From Pseudomonadota bacterium (lineage in GTDB: Bacteria; Pseudomonadota; Gammaproteobacteria; Xanthomonadales; Xanthomonadaceae), in contig JAEWFH010000073.1 of assembly GCA_023388955.1 (NCBI GenBank), forward strand, positions 1 to 55,502: DNA of 55,502 bases, given 5' to 3'. This document shows, one piece after another, positions 8,563 to 17,292 of this stretch. The translations under genes and the position numbers were made by a program. Numbering within the stretch: position 1 is the stretch's first letter; the number at the start of each line of letters is the position of its first letter. Below the pieces are notes generated by a model. That model ran no database searches, had not been told where the DNA came from, and saw nothing but the letters and a program-made list of their open reading frames with translations.

Positions 8563-8666
8563 CTGGCTCGGTCGGGGACAGGTGGCCCACGAGTCTACGA
8601 AATCCCGGCGCGCCGGGGCCCCGGCGGCCGCTTGCACCGGCGGCGGCGGCGGACGACACTCGACGC

Positions 8667-9152
8667 ATGCGCGAATTCCAGGTCGTCGACGCCACCCAGC
8701 TGGCCGCCGCCTATGCCGAGGCGGAGTACATCGTCGAACACGGCGGACAGTCCCTCCGCGTGCAGGTCGGACTCCGTGCCACGACGCTGGAGGGATCCCT
8801 GCCGGCCACCAGGTACGCGTTCATCACCGCCTGGAACCCGGCATCCGAGCCGCGCAGCGATCAGGCCAACCAGGCCGCCGATGCCCGGCTGGTGGCGCGG
8901 ATCGAAAGCCTCGGCCTGCAGCGGCACGCGGCCTGGGCGCAGTCACCGGATGGCCGCTGGCACGAGCCCGGCTGGCTGCTGCTGGACACTCCCACCGGCC
9001 AGCTGCTGGACCTGGCGCGGGAGTTCGGGCAGGCGGGCGTGCTCGACTGGACGCAAGGCGAGCCGGTGTCGCTGTGCATGCTCGCGTCCTGCCCGCCGCG
9101 GACACCCGGGACGGTGGCCACCCGCTGGGTCCCGGAGCACGCGAACGCGTAG
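8667..9152 (+). CDS. DUF3293 family protein
   Basis: A 161-residue cytoplasmic protein of unknown function, matching DUF3293 by its conserved YAFITAWNPASEP block at about residue 50 and the YIVEHGG and LDLAREFGQAGVLDW segments. It is divergent from the aminotransferase gene and immediately precedes the ccm operon, separated by 33 bases. A TAGACT at 9150, overlapping its stop, looks like a -10 box for ccmA but has no convincing -35. No catalytic residues can be assigned. Confidence 0.75.
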   Translation: MREFQVVDATQLAAAYAEAEYIVEHGGQSLRVQVGLRATTLEGSLPATRYAFITAWNPASEPRSDQANQAADARLVARIESLGLQRHAAWAQSPDGRWHEPGWLLLDTPTGQLLDLAREFGQAGVLDWTQGEPVSLCMLASCPPRTPGTVATRWVPEHANA

Positions 9153-9185
9153 ACTGGCGGTTTGCCAGCAGGTCCCCGCCGCTCC

Positions 9186-9830
9186 ATGGATTCCGCCGCT
9201 CCACGGCCCACGCCCCTGCTGCAGGTGCGCGCCCTGGGATTCTCCCGCAACGACGAACCGGTCTTCGGGCCGCTGGACTTCGCCGTCGACGCCGGCGAGG
9301 CATTGCTGGTGCAGGGAGGCAACGGGTCCGGCAAGACCACCCTCTTGCGCGTGCTCGCCGGGCTGCTGCGGGCCGACGCCGGCGAGGTCGAGGTCGATGG
9401 CCGCCCCGCCGACCACCACCTGCGCTCGCGCGCCATCGCCTACCTGGGCCATCTCCCGGGCCTGAAGGGCGACCTGTCGACGCTGGAAAACCTCGACTTC
9501 CTGTGCGGCCTGCAGGGTCGCCGCCGCGCCCAGCTGCCCGGTCCGGCGCTGGCGATGGTGGGCCTGGGCGGGTACGAGGACGCACTGGCCCGCCAGTTGT
9601 CGGCCGGGCAGAAAAAGCGCCTGTCGCTTGCCCGCCTGTGGCTCTCGCCGGCCCCACTGTGGCTGCTCGACGAGCCCTACGCCAACCTCGACCTGCAGGG
9701 CATCGAGCTGGTCAACCGCATGGTCCAGGCGCACCTGCGCGGGGGCGGCGCGGCGCTGGTGACCACCCACGGCGCCTACGCGGCCCCGCCGGTGCGCACC
9801 AAACTGCTTGAAATGGAGTCGCGGCGATGA
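9186..9830 (+). CDS. ccmA: Cytochrome c maturation ATPase CcmA
   Basis: ABC ATPase of the CcmABCD complex that releases holo-CcmE in System I cytochrome c biogenesis. Walker A is GGNGSGKTTLL, the signature is QLSAGQKKRLSLARLWL, Walker B is LWLLDEPYANLD and the switch His is in VTTHGAY. Length 214 from the ATG at 9186; a TTG at 9162 would add eight residues. First gene of a nine-gene operon. Its stop overlaps the ccmB start by 4 bases (ATGA at 9827). Confidence 0.95.
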   Translation: MDSAAPRPTPLLQVRALGFSRNDEPVFGPLDFAVDAGEALLVQGGNGSGKTTLLRVLAGLLRADAGEVEVDGRPADHHLRSRAIAYLGHLPGLKGDLSTLENLDFLCGLQGRRRAQLPGPALAMVGLGGYEDALARQLSAGQKKRLSLARLWLSPAPLWLLDEPYANLDLQGIELVNRMVQAHLRGGGAALVTTHGAYAAPPVRTKLLEMESRR

Positions 9831-10507
9831 CCCCGGGACTGGCCAGCGCCGCGCGCGCCTTGCTGGTGCGCGACTTCCGGCTGTTGTGGCGACGCCGGGG
9901 CGATGCCCTGCAACCCGCCCTGTTCGCCCTGCTGGTAGTGGTCCTGTTCGCCCTGGCGATGGGCGACGACGCGGAACAGCTGGCCCGCTCGGCCGCCGCG
10001 GTGCTCTGGGTCGCCGTGCTGCTGGCAGGGTTGCTGGGGCTGGACACACTGTTCCGCGGCGATGCCGAGGACGGTTCGCTGGAGCAGTGGATGCTCGCGC
10101 CGGTGCCACTGGCCTGGCTGGTCGCGGTCCGCACATTCAGCCACTGGTTGGCCACGGTGGCTCCGCTGGTGGTCGCCACGCCCCTGCTGGGCGAGCTGCT
10201 GCACCTGCCGGGGCACGAGTTGCCGGTGCTCCTGGCCTCGCTGGCGCTGGGCACGCCATTGCTCAGCCTGCTCGGCGCAGTGGTTGCGGCGCTGACCGTC
10301 GGGATGCGGCGCTCCGGTATACTTCTGGGCCTGCTTGCCCTGCCGCTCTACGTCCCGGTGCTGGTGTTCGGGGCGGGCAGCGTCGCGGCCCATGCCCAGG
10401 GACTGGATCCGGTCGGCGCGCTGCTCCTGCTCGGCGCCGGCCTGGTGGTCGCGCTGGTGCTGGCGCCCCTGGCCGCCGCGGCCGCGATCCGGATTGCCCT
10501 GAGCTGA
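9827..10507 (+). CDS. ccmB: Heme exporter subunit CcmB
   Basis: Six-helix membrane subunit that pairs with CcmA. The protein begins with RALLVRDFRLLWRRRGDALQ, typical of CcmB, and the six hydrophobic segments fill the remaining 200 residues; the FRGDAEDGSLEQWMLAP loop after the second helix is the family's conserved motif. Length 226. It overlaps ccmA by 4 bases and leaves 6 bases before ccmC. Acts in the inner membrane. Confidence 0.94.
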   Translation: MTPGLASAARALLVRDFRLLWRRRGDALQPALFALLVVVLFALAMGDDAEQLARSAAAVLWVAVLLAGLLGLDTLFRGDAEDGSLEQWMLAPVPLAWLVAVRTFSHWLATVAPLVVATPLLGELLHLPGHELPVLLASLALGTPLLSLLGAVVAALTVGMRRSGILLGLLALPLYVPVLVFGAGSVAAHAQGLDPVGALLLLGAGLVVALVLAPLAAAAAIRIALS

Positions 10508-10513
10508 TCCCCG

Positions 10514-11299
10514 ATGAATCCACTGGTCCTCTGGTTCCACAAGCTCGGTTCCCCGCCCTGGTTCGACCGCTTCGCCGCCCGCTGGGCGCCGTGGGCCTTC
10601 CTCGCCGGTGGGCTGGTGATGGGCGTGGGCATCTGGGGGGCCTTGTTCGAGGTACCCGCCGACTACCAGCAGCTCGACAGCTTCCGCATCCTCTACATCC
10701 ACGTGCCGGCCGCATGGATGAGCATGGCGGTGTTCGGGATCATGGCCTTCCAGGCGGTCCTGACGCTGGTCTGGCGGATCAAGCTGTGCGAGGTCCTGGC
10801 GATGGCCTGCGCCCCGATCGGCGCCGGGTTCACCCTCATCACGCTGCTGACCGGCTCGATCTGGGGCAAGCCCATGTGGGGCACCTGGTGGGACTGGGAT
10901 CCGCGCCTGACCACCGAGCTGATCCTGCTGTTCCTGTACCTGGGCGTGATCGGGCTGTACCACGCGATCGACGACCGCCGTGCCGCGGCGCGGGCCGCCG
11001 GGTTCCTGGCCATCGTCGGCCTCGCGCTGCTGCCGGTCATCCGCTACTCGGTGGTGTGGTGGAACTCGCTGCACCAGGGCCAGACGATCCGCGTGTTCGG
11101 CGAGTCGTCCATGGACCCGAGCATGGCCTGGCCGCTGTGGTGGATGGTGATCGGGACCAAGTTCTGGTTCGTCGGCTCGCTGCTGCTGCGGGCCCGCGCC
11201 GACAACCTGCGCCGCGAGTCGGGCAAGGCCTGGGTCGCCCGGCTCGCCACCGGCAAGGCCGAAGCCGGCGATCGCGCGGCCGGCGAGGTGGCGCGATGA
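10514..11299 (+). CDS. ccmC: Heme-handling membrane protein CcmC
   Basis: Presents heme to the periplasmic chaperone CcmE. The tryptophan-rich WWD motif is present as WGTWWDWDPRLTTELI at about residue 120, and two histidines expected to ligate heme axially lie in YIHVPAAWM (H60 region) and NSLHQGQTI. Six membrane helices, length 261. Start has only a weak ribosome site. The stop overlaps the ccmD start (ATGA at 11296), consistent with tight coupling of the CcmC-CcmD-CcmE complex. Confidence 0.95.
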   Translation: MNPLVLWFHKLGSPPWFDRFAARWAPWAFLAGGLVMGVGIWGALFEVPADYQQLDSFRILYIHVPAAWMSMAVFGIMAFQAVLTLVWRIKLCEVLAMACAPIGAGFTLITLLTGSIWGKPMWGTWWDWDPRLTTELILLFLYLGVIGLYHAIDDRRAAARAAGFLAIVGLALLPVIRYSVVWWNSLHQGQTIRVFGESSMDPSMAWPLWWMVIGTKFWFVGSLLLRARADNLRRESGKAWVARLATGKAEAGDRAAGEVAR

Positions 11300-11460
11300 G
11301 CTACCTGGGTTACGTCATCGGCGCCTATGCCGTCTTCGTGGTGGTGCTCGCATGGGATGCGATCGCCGGCCAACTCCAGGTGCGCCGCGAACTGCGCGCT
11401 GCGCGCCGCCGGGCGGCCCGCCAGGCCCCCGCCCCCACTCCGGGAGAACTGCAACGATGA
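11296..11460 (+). CDS. ccmD: Small membrane protein CcmD
   Basis: A 54-residue single-helix protein that helps release holo-CcmE from CcmABC. It has the family pattern: a short lead MSYLGY, one transmembrane helix (VIGAYAVFVVVLAWDAI) and a basic cytoplasmic tail with RRELRAARRRAARQ. It overlaps ccmC by four bases at its start and ccmE by four at its end. It is easily missed because a longer frame in the same register begins far upstream. Confidence 0.93.
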   Translation: MSYLGYVIGAYAVFVVVLAWDAIAGQLQVRRELRAARRRAARQAPAPTPGELQR

Positions 11461-11933
11461 ATCCGACCCGTCGCCGCCGCCTGCTCTGGGTGCTGGCGCT
11501 CGTCGCCGCCGCGGCCGTGGCCACCACGCTCGTGGCCATGGCGCTGTCACGCAACGTCGCCTACCTGTACACCCCGGCCGAGGTGCTGTCGGGCGAAGCC
11601 GGCCCCAGGGTCGCCTCGGGCGAGGCCCGCTTCCGCCTCGGCGGCATGGTCGCCGAGGGCTCCGTCCACCGCGAGGACGGATCGCTGGAGTCGACCTTCA
11701 CCGTCAGCGACGGCGATGCACTCATGCCGGTCAGCTACACCGGCATCCTCCCCGACCTGTTCCGGGAGAACCAGGCGGTGGTGGCCACCGGCCGCATGGA
11801 CGGCGACCGCTTCGTCGCCGAGGAAGTGCTGGCCAAGCACGACGAGACCTACATGCCCAAGGAAGTCGCCGACAAGATGGGCCAGGCCCACGCCAGGCAC
11901 GACGTGGACGACGCCCCGGGCACGGGGCAGTAA
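11457..11933 (+). CDS. ccmE: Periplasmic heme chaperone CcmE
   Basis: Carries heme covalently in the periplasm from CcmC to CcmF. An N-terminal membrane anchor (residues 8-30) precedes an OB-fold beta-barrel. The heme-binding histidine is H128 in LAKHDETYMP, with the conserved Y132, matching H130/Y134 of E. coli. The C-terminal 20 residues are a flexible His/Asp-containing tail. Length 158. Start overlaps ccmD by 4 bases. Confidence 0.95.
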   Translation: MNPTRRRRLLWVLALVAAAAVATTLVAMALSRNVAYLYTPAEVLSGEAGPRVASGEARFRLGGMVAEGSVHREDGSLESTFTVSDGDALMPVSYTGILPDLFRENQAVVATGRMDGDRFVAEEVLAKHDETYMPKEVADKMGQAHARHDVDDAPGTGQ

Positions 11934-11936
11934 CCG

Positions 11937-13931
11937 ATGTTGCCCGAACTTGGCCAGGTAGCCCTGGTCCTCGCACTGCTGGTGTCCGCCCTGCAGGCGG
12001 CCTTGCCGCTGGTCGGCGCGCACCGCTCGATCGGTCCGTGGATGGCGGTGGCGCGGCCCGCCGCGCACGCCCAGTTCCTGCTGGTGGGCCTGGCCTTCGT
12101 GGTGCTCACCGCCGCCTTCGTCACCCAGGACTTCTCGGTCGCCTACGTCGCCCAGAACTCCAACTCGCTGTTGCCGGTGGGCTACCGCTTCACCGCGGTG
12201 TGGGGCTCGCACGAAGGCTCCCTGCTGCTGTGGGCCCTGGTGCTGGCGTTGTGGACCTCGGCCGTGGCCGCGTTTTCCCGGGGCCTGCCGACGCCGGTGA
12301 TGGCCCGGGTACTGGGCGTCATGGGGTTGGTCTCGGTGGGTTTCCTGGCGTTCCTGATCTTCACCAGCAACCCCTTCGCGCGCCTGTTGCCGGCCGCCGC
12401 CGAGGGACGCGACCTCAACCCGCTGCTGCAGGATCCGGGGATGATCATCCATCCGCCGATGCTGTACTTCGGCTACGTCGGCTTCGCGGTGCCGTTCGCC
12501 TTCGCGATCGCCGCCCTGCTCGACCGCTCGAACCTGGGCGACGGCCAGTGGCGCCAGTGGCTGCGCTGGACGCGTCCGTGGACCAACATCGCCTGGGCCT
12601 TCCTGACCCTGGGCATCGCGCTGGGCAGCTGGTGGGCATACTACGAGCTGGGCTGGGGCGGCTGGTGGTTCTGGGACCCGGTCGAGAACGCCAGCTTCAT
12701 GCCCTGGCTGGTCGGCGCGGCACTGGTCCACTCCCAGGCGGTGACCGAAAAGCGCGGTGCGTTCCGCGGCTGGACCCTGCTGCTCGCCATCGCCACCTTT
12801 TCGCTGTCGCTGCTGGGCACCTTCCTGGTGCGCTCGGGCGTGCTGACCAGCGTGCATGCCTTCGCCGCCGACCCGAGCCGCGGCATGTTCATCCTGGTGT
12901 TCCTGGGCATCGTGGTCGGCGGCTCGCTGGTGCTTTATGCCATGCGCGCCCCAAGTGGCGAGGACGGCAAGCCGTTCACCGGTGCCTCGCGCGAGACCCT
13001 GCTGCTGGTCAACAACCTGCTGCTGTCGACCGCCTGCGCGATGGTCCTGCTGGGCACGCTGTACCCGCTGCTGGCGGATGCGCTGGAGCTGGGCAAGATC
13101 TCGGTCGGCCCGCCCTACTTCTCGCTGCTGTTCCTGCTGTTGATGGCCCCGCTGGTGGCACTGGTGCCGTTCGGACCGCTGACGCGCTGGCAGCGCGACC
13201 AGCCCTCGCGGGTGATGGCGATGCTGCTGCCGTGGCTGGTGGTCGCGCTGGTGGGCGGGGTGATCGCGTTCTTCCTTGCACCCCAGGGTCCCTGGAAGGT
13301 CGCCGCCGGCATCGCCGGGGCCCTGTGGGTGGGCCTGGGCACGGTGCGCTTCGTGTGGTCGCGGCTGCGTCCCGCCAACGGCGGGCGCGGGCGCCTGACC
13401 CCCGAGATGTGGGGCATGACCCTGGCCCACCTGGGCGTCGCGGTGTTCCTGGTCGGTGCACTGCTGGTGGAGGGCATGCAGGTCCAGCGCGAGGTCGCGG
13501 TCCGCCCCGGGGAGCTGGTCGACCTGGGCGCCTACGAGTTCCGGCTGGTGTCGGTCGACAAGCACCCGGGTCCCAACTACGTCGCCGACCGCGGGACCGT
13601 GGAAGTGCTGCGCGACGGCGTGCCCTACACCGTCCTGCACCCGGAGAAGCGCGCCTACGTCGCCGGTGGCCAGGTCATGACCGAGGCGGCCCTGGACCGC
13701 GGCGTGACCCGCGATCTGTTCGTCGCCCTGGGCGAGCCGCTGGGCGACAACGCCTGGGCGCTGCGGATGCAGATCAAGCCGTTCGTGCGCTGGATCTGGG
13801 CCGGCGCGCTGTTGATGGTGCTGGGCGGCTTCGTCACCGCCACCGACCGCCGTTTCCGCGTTCCGCGCGACCGGCGCGGTGCCCCGTCGCGCCCGACGCC
13901 GCCCGCCGCCGATCCGGAGAGCACCCCATGA
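11937..13931 (+). CDS. ccmF: Heme lyase subunit CcmF
   Basis: Large polytopic membrane protein (664 residues, about 15 helices) that transfers heme from holo-CcmE to apocytochrome c with CcmH/CcmI. The WWD domain is GGWWFWDPVENASFMPWL near residue 238, and histidines predicted to ligate heme b and the WWD-bound heme are in NSLLPVGYRF/GSHEGSLLLW and LVHSQAV. The C-terminal periplasmic domain and last helix are intact. It starts 3 bases after the ccmE stop and overlaps ccmG by 4 bases. Confidence 0.95.
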   Translation: MLPELGQVALVLALLVSALQAALPLVGAHRSIGPWMAVARPAAHAQFLLVGLAFVVLTAAFVTQDFSVAYVAQNSNSLLPVGYRFTAVWGSHEGSLLLWALVLALWTSAVAAFSRGLPTPVMARVLGVMGLVSVGFLAFLIFTSNPFARLLPAAAEGRDLNPLLQDPGMIIHPPMLYFGYVGFAVPFAFAIAALLDRSNLGDGQWRQWLRWTRPWTNIAWAFLTLGIALGSWWAYYELGWGGWWFWDPVENASFMPWLVGAALVHSQAVTEKRGAFRGWTLLLAIATFSLSLLGTFLVRSGVLTSVHAFAADPSRGMFILVFLGIVVGGSLVLYAMRAPSGEDGKPFTGASRETLLLVNNLLLSTACAMVLLGTLYPLLADALELGKISVGPPYFSLLFLLLMAPLVALVPFGPLTRWQRDQPSRVMAMLLPWLVVALVGGVIAFFLAPQGPWKVAAGIAGALWVGLGTVRFVWSRLRPANGGRGRLTPEMWGMTLAHLGVAVFLVGALLVEGMQVQREVAVRPGELVDLGAYEFRLVSVDKHPGPNYVADRGTVEVLRDGVPYTVLHPEKRAYVAGGQVMTEAALDRGVTRDLFVALGEPLGDNAWALRMQIKPFVRWIWAGALLMVLGGFVTATDRRFRVPRDRRGAPSRPTPPAADPESTP

Positions 13932-14500
13932 CCCCGCCTCCCGCCGCCCGCCGCCCGTCGCTCGCACGCTGGCTGCCGCTGCTGGCCTTCGTCCTGCTCG
14001 CCGCGCTGCTGTTCGCCGGCGTGCTGCTCAGCCGCAACCAGAACCGCGAGGCCCTGCCCTCGCCCCTGATCGACAAGCCGGCACCGGCCTTCCAGCTTCC
14101 GGTGCTGCACGAGCCGGGGCGGCTGGTGTCCTCGGACGAATTGCGCGGCCAGCCCTACCTGCTCAATGTCTGGGGCAGCTGGTGCCCCGAGTGCCGGATC
14201 GAGCACCCCGTGCTGACCCGCTTCGCCGAAACCCGGCGGATGCGCGTGATCGGCTACAACCTCAAGGACGAGCATGCCGATGCGCTGCGCTGGCTGGAGC
14301 AGTTCGGCAACCCCTACTGGCTGGTGCTGGTCGACTACACCGGCGAGCGCGCGATCGACTGGGGCATCTACGGCGCCCCGGAGACCTTCATCGTCGACGC
14401 CGAAGGCATCATCCGATGGAAGCACGTCGGCCCGGTCACCGAGGAGGTGATGGAGCAGGAGCTGCTGCCGGTGGTGGCGCGGCTGGAGGCCGGCGAATGA
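13928..14500 (+). CDS. ccmG: Thiol:disulfide interchange protein CcmG/DsbE
   Basis: Membrane-anchored periplasmic thioredoxin that keeps the apocytochrome CxxCH cysteines reduced. N-terminal anchor at residues 14-34, then a thioredoxin fold with the active site WCPEC (C86, C89) in NVWGSWCPECRIEHP and the cis-proline region YGAPETFIVD. Length 190. The acidic residue typical of CcmG is in GIIRWKHVGPV. Overlaps both ccmF and ccmH by 4 bases. Confidence 0.95.
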   Translation: MTPPPAARRPSLARWLPLLAFVLLAALLFAGVLLSRNQNREALPSPLIDKPAPAFQLPVLHEPGRLVSSDELRGQPYLLNVWGSWCPECRIEHPVLTRFAETRRMRVIGYNLKDEHADALRWLEQFGNPYWLVLVDYTGERAIDWGIYGAPETFIVDAEGIIRWKHVGPVTEEVMEQELLPVVARLEAGE

Positions 14501-14961
14501 ACCGCATGCTGGCGCTGGCGCTTGCCGCCCTGTTCACCGGCCTGCTCCTGCTGCCGCGCGCCGCGGTGGCCCAGGTGGTCGATGCCGCCCCGCTGGAGTT
14601 CCACGACCCCGCCGAGGCCGAACGCTTCCACGACCTGGCCGTGGAGCTGCGTTGCGTGAAGTGCCAGAACCAGTCCCTTGCGGACTCCGACGCCGCGATC
14701 GCGCACGATCTTCGCAACGAGGTGCTGGCCCTCATCCGCCGCGGCATGAGCGATGCGGAGATCAAGCAGTACCTGGTCGCGCGCTACGGCGAATTCGTGC
14801 TGTACCGGCCGGCGGTGCGCGCCGACACCTGGCTGCTGTGGTTCGGCCCGGCCGTGCTGCTGCTGGGCGGCGGCGCGGTGGTGGCCTGGATCGTGCGCCG
14901 CCGTGCCCGCACCCTGCCCGATCGTCCGGTCGTGCAGGAAAACGACGAGCAGGAGTGGTGA
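14497..14961 (+). CDS. ccmH: Cytochrome c maturation protein CcmH (CcmL type)
   Basis: Small periplasmic oxidoreductase that docks apocytochrome c for heme attachment. A signal peptide ends near residue 25, followed by the LRCVKCQNQS motif (C53, C56), a three-helix bundle, and a C-terminal membrane helix (LLWFGPAVLLLGGGAVVAWI). Length 154, meaning it lacks the TPR half that is fused in E. coli CcmH; that half is the separate ccmI gene that starts one base before this one ends. Confidence 0.95.
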   Translation: MNRMLALALAALFTGLLLLPRAAVAQVVDAAPLEFHDPAEAERFHDLAVELRCVKCQNQSLADSDAAIAHDLRNEVLALIRRGMSDAEIKQYLVARYGEFVLYRPAVRADTWLLWFGPAVLLLGGGAVVAWIVRRRARTLPDRPVVQENDEQEW

Positions 14962-15965
14962 TGGCGATGTTCGTGCTGGCCGGCCTGGTGCTGGTGTTCG
15001 CGGTACTGGCCTGGGTACTGCGCCCCCTGTGGCGCCCGCGCCCGGTCGTGGGCGCCGCCACGGGCGTGCTGCTGGCGCTCGCCACTGGCCTGCTGTACCT
15101 GGGAGTGGGTACCCCCGCCGCCCTGGACCCGGCCTCGCACCAGGTGCCGGAGACCCTGGAGGACGCGATCGCCCAGCTTGAAACCGAACTCGAACGCGAC
15201 CCCTCCCAGGTGGAGGGCTGGCGACTGCTCGGCCGCGCCTACCTTGCCGACAACCGCCCCGCCGAGGCGCTGGATGCGTATGCGACCGCCCTGGAGCTGG
15301 CGCCGGACAGCCCGGTGCTGCTGACCGAAGCGGCGGAGACCCGTGCCCATGCCGCGGTCGACCGCCGTTTCGACGCAGAGGCCGTCGCCATGCTCGAACG
15401 GGCCCTGGCGCTGGACCCCTCGCAGCAGCGCGCCCGCTGGTTCCTCGGCATTTCCCGCCGCCAGGCCGGCGATGCCGCCGGTGCGGCCGAAGCCTGGGAG
15501 CCATTGCTTGCCCAGGTCGACACCGCAACCGTCGCCAGCCTTCGGGTGCAGATCGACCAGGCGCGCTCGGAGGCCGGCCTGCAGCCGTTGCCGCCGCCGC
15601 AGGAAGCCGCCGCGGCCGCGGCCTCGATCCGCGTCAGCGTGTCCGCCGATCCCGGCCTGGCCCTGCAGATGCCCCCGGGTGCCAGCCTCTACCTCATCGC
15701 GCGCCGCCCCGGCGGTCCGCCGATGCCGGTCGCGGTGCAGAAGCGCCCGCTCGAGGTGTTCCCGATCCAGGCCACGCTGACCGACGCCGACAGCCTGATG
15801 CCCACCGCCAAGCTGTCCTCGCTGGAGGAAGTGGAGCTTGTGGCACGGATCTCCATCAGCGGCGACGCGACGCCGCGTCCCGGCGACCTCGAGTCGGCGC
15901 CGACGGTGGTCACCAACGGCCCCGACGCCGTGGCCGCCCTGCTGATCGACAAGGTAGTGCGCTAG
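14961..15965 (+). CDS. ccmI: Cytochrome c maturation TPR protein CcmI
   Basis: Chaperone that binds the C-terminus of apocytochrome c and hands it to CcmF-CcmH. Two membrane helices at residues 1-20 and 30-52 flank a short cytoplasmic loop; TPR-like repeats occupy about 75-190 (LLGRAYLADNRPAEALDAYA, RARWFLGISRRQAGDAAGAA), and a periplasmic beta domain makes up the rest (about 225-334). The ATG at 14961 shares its A with the ccmH stop (TGATG). Length 334. Last ccm gene, 14 bases before the acyltransferase. Confidence 0.92.
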   Translation: MAMFVLAGLVLVFAVLAWVLRPLWRPRPVVGAATGVLLALATGLLYLGVGTPAALDPASHQVPETLEDAIAQLETELERDPSQVEGWRLLGRAYLADNRPAEALDAYATALELAPDSPVLLTEAAETRAHAAVDRRFDAEAVAMLERALALDPSQQRARWFLGISRRQAGDAAGAAEAWEPLLAQVDTATVASLRVQIDQARSEAGLQPLPPPQEAAAAAASIRVSVSADPGLALQMPPGASLYLIARRPGGPPMPVAVQKRPLEVFPIQATLTDADSLMPTAKLSSLEEVELVARISISGDATPRPGDLESAPTVVTNGPDAVAALLIDKVVR

Positions 15966-15979
15966 CGCAAGGAGCCACC

Positions 15980-17116
15980 ATGGCCGAATTCATCCCGCCC
16001 GGAACCCGCTGGATCGACCTGCCCCTGCAGTTCCCCATGCATCGCGGCGGCGTGCTGCAGGGCGGGAGGATGGCCTACGAGACCTGGGGCACGCTGGCCC
16101 CGGATGGCGGCAACGCCGTGCTGATCCTGACCGGCATGTCCCCGGACGCCCACGCGGCGTCGAACCCGGACAACCCGGCGCGCGGCTGGTGGGAGCCGAT
16201 GCTGGGGCCGGGCGCGCCGATCGACACCGACCGCTGGTACGTCATCTCGGTCAACACCCTGGGCAGTTGCAAGGGCTCCACCGGGCCCGCCTCGGCCAAC
16301 CCGGCCACCGGCGAGCCCTACCGGCTGGATTTCCCGGACCTGTCGATCGAGGACTGCGCCGACGCTGCCGCGCACGTGGTGCGCACCCTGGGCATCGAGC
16401 GCCTGGCCTGCGTGGTCGGCAACTCCATGGGCGGCATGGCCGCGCTGTCGCTGCTGGCCCGCCACCCCGGCATCGCCCGCACCCACCTCAACATCTCCGG
16501 GGCCGCGCGAGCGCTGTCATGGACCATCGCGATCCGTTCGCTGCAGCGCGAGGCGATCCGGCTGGACCCCAACTTCAACAGCGGCGACTACGACGACGAC
16601 CGCTACCCCGAGTCCGGCATGCGCATGGCCCGCAAGCTCGGGGTGGTCACCTACCGCTCGGCCCTGGAATGGCATGGCCGGTTCGGCCGGGTCCGGCTGG
16701 ACGCAGACGACATGGGCGACGAGCCCTTCGGCCTGGAGTTCCAGGTCGAGAGTTACCTGGAAGCCCATGCGCGCCGCTTCGTGCGCAGCTTCGACCCCAA
16801 CTGCTACCTGTACCTGAGCCGGTCGATGGACTGGTTCGACCTGGGCGACCACTGCGCCGAGCGCCCCGGAAGCGCCTCCGATGCCCACACGCTCGCCGGC
16901 CTGGAAGCGATCCGCGTGGAAAAGGCACTGGCAATCGGCGCCGAGACGGACATCCTGTTCCCGGTGGAACAACAACGCGCGATCGCCGAGGGCCTGGCCG
17001 CCGGCGGCGCGCAGTCCCGGTTCCTGTCGCTTCCCTCGCCGCAGGGCCACGACGCGTTCCTGGTCGACTACGACCGCTTCGGCCCGGCGGTCCGCGGATT
17101 CCTGGACGGGATCTGA
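15980..17116 (+). CDS. metX: MetX-family homoserine/serine O-acyltransferase
   Basis: Alpha/beta-hydrolase acyltransferase, 378 residues. The catalytic nucleophile is S149 in VVGNSMGGM; the triad is completed by the Asp in AETDILFP and the His in PQGHDAFLVD. The substrate loop reads NTLGSCKGSTGP rather than the GGCQGTTGP usual in homoserine O-acetyltransferases. Family members from Xanthomonadaceae have been reported as serine O-succinyltransferases feeding cysteine synthesis, so sequence alone does not fix substrate. An AAGGAG ribosome site precedes the ATG and only 14 bases separate it from ccmI, so it may be read through from the ccm operon. A strong hairpin follows. Confidence 0.88.
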   Translation: MAEFIPPGTRWIDLPLQFPMHRGGVLQGGRMAYETWGTLAPDGGNAVLILTGMSPDAHAASNPDNPARGWWEPMLGPGAPIDTDRWYVISVNTLGSCKGSTGPASANPATGEPYRLDFPDLSIEDCADAAAHVVRTLGIERLACVVGNSMGGMAALSLLARHPGIARTHLNISGAARALSWTIAIRSLQREAIRLDPNFNSGDYDDDRYPESGMRMARKLGVVTYRSALEWHGRFGRVRLDADDMGDEPFGLEFQVESYLEAHARRFVRSFDPNCYLYLSRSMDWFDLGDHCAERPGSASDAHTLAGLEAIRVEKALAIGAETDILFPVEQQRAIAEGLAAGGAQSRFLSLPSPQGHDAFLVDYDRFGPAVRGFLDGI

Positions 17117-17160
17117 GCCGACGGTTCCCGGGCATCGGCACCGTGCCGGGGCCGGAAACA

Positions 17161-17190
17161 GCGAAGGCCCGCCATCAGGCGGGCCTTCGC
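17161..17190. terminator. Bidirectional hairpin terminator between metX and tRNA-Leu
   Basis: A perfect 13-bp inverted repeat (GCGAAGGCCCGCC, 4-base loop ATCA). On the minus strand it follows the tRNA CCA end by 4 bases and is followed by TGTTTCC; on the plus strand it follows the metX stop by 44 bases. It probably ends both transcripts. Confidence 0.85.
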
Positions 17191-17194
17191 GTAT

Positions 17195-17281
17195 TGGTGC
17201 CGAAGGTGGGACTCGAACCCACACGGTTTCAAGGCCGGCGGATTTTGAATCCGCTGCGTCTACCAGTTCCGCCACTCCGGC
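17195..17281 (-). tRNA. tRNA-Leu (anticodon CAA)
   Basis: An 87-nt class II tRNA with encoded CCA. The acceptor stem GCCGGAG pairs with CTTCGGC (one G-U). The anticodon arm is GCGGA-TTCAAAA-TCCGC, giving anticodon CAA for UUG codons. A variable arm follows and the T arm contains GGGTTCGAGTCCC. Transcribed leftward, ending at the hairpin at 17161. Confidence 0.97.
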
Positions 17282-17292
17282 GCGGGCCGGGA

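Noticed and set aside
9150..9159. Recurring TAGACTGGCG/TAGATTGGCG strings at 9150, 29491 and 29847 as a regulatory motif
   Set aside because: They look like -10 boxes followed by GG but lack -35 partners at the right spacing; the 9150 copy overlaps a stop codon. Noted only as weak -10 candidates.
10319..10324. TATACT as a promoter inside ccmB
   Set aside because: No matching -35, and the gene is mid-operon with overlapping reading frames.
11547..13967. 806-codon open frame on the minus strand opposite ccmE-ccmF
   Set aside because: His/Gln/Arg-rich product typical of antisense frames at high GC; the plus strand has complete ccm genes.
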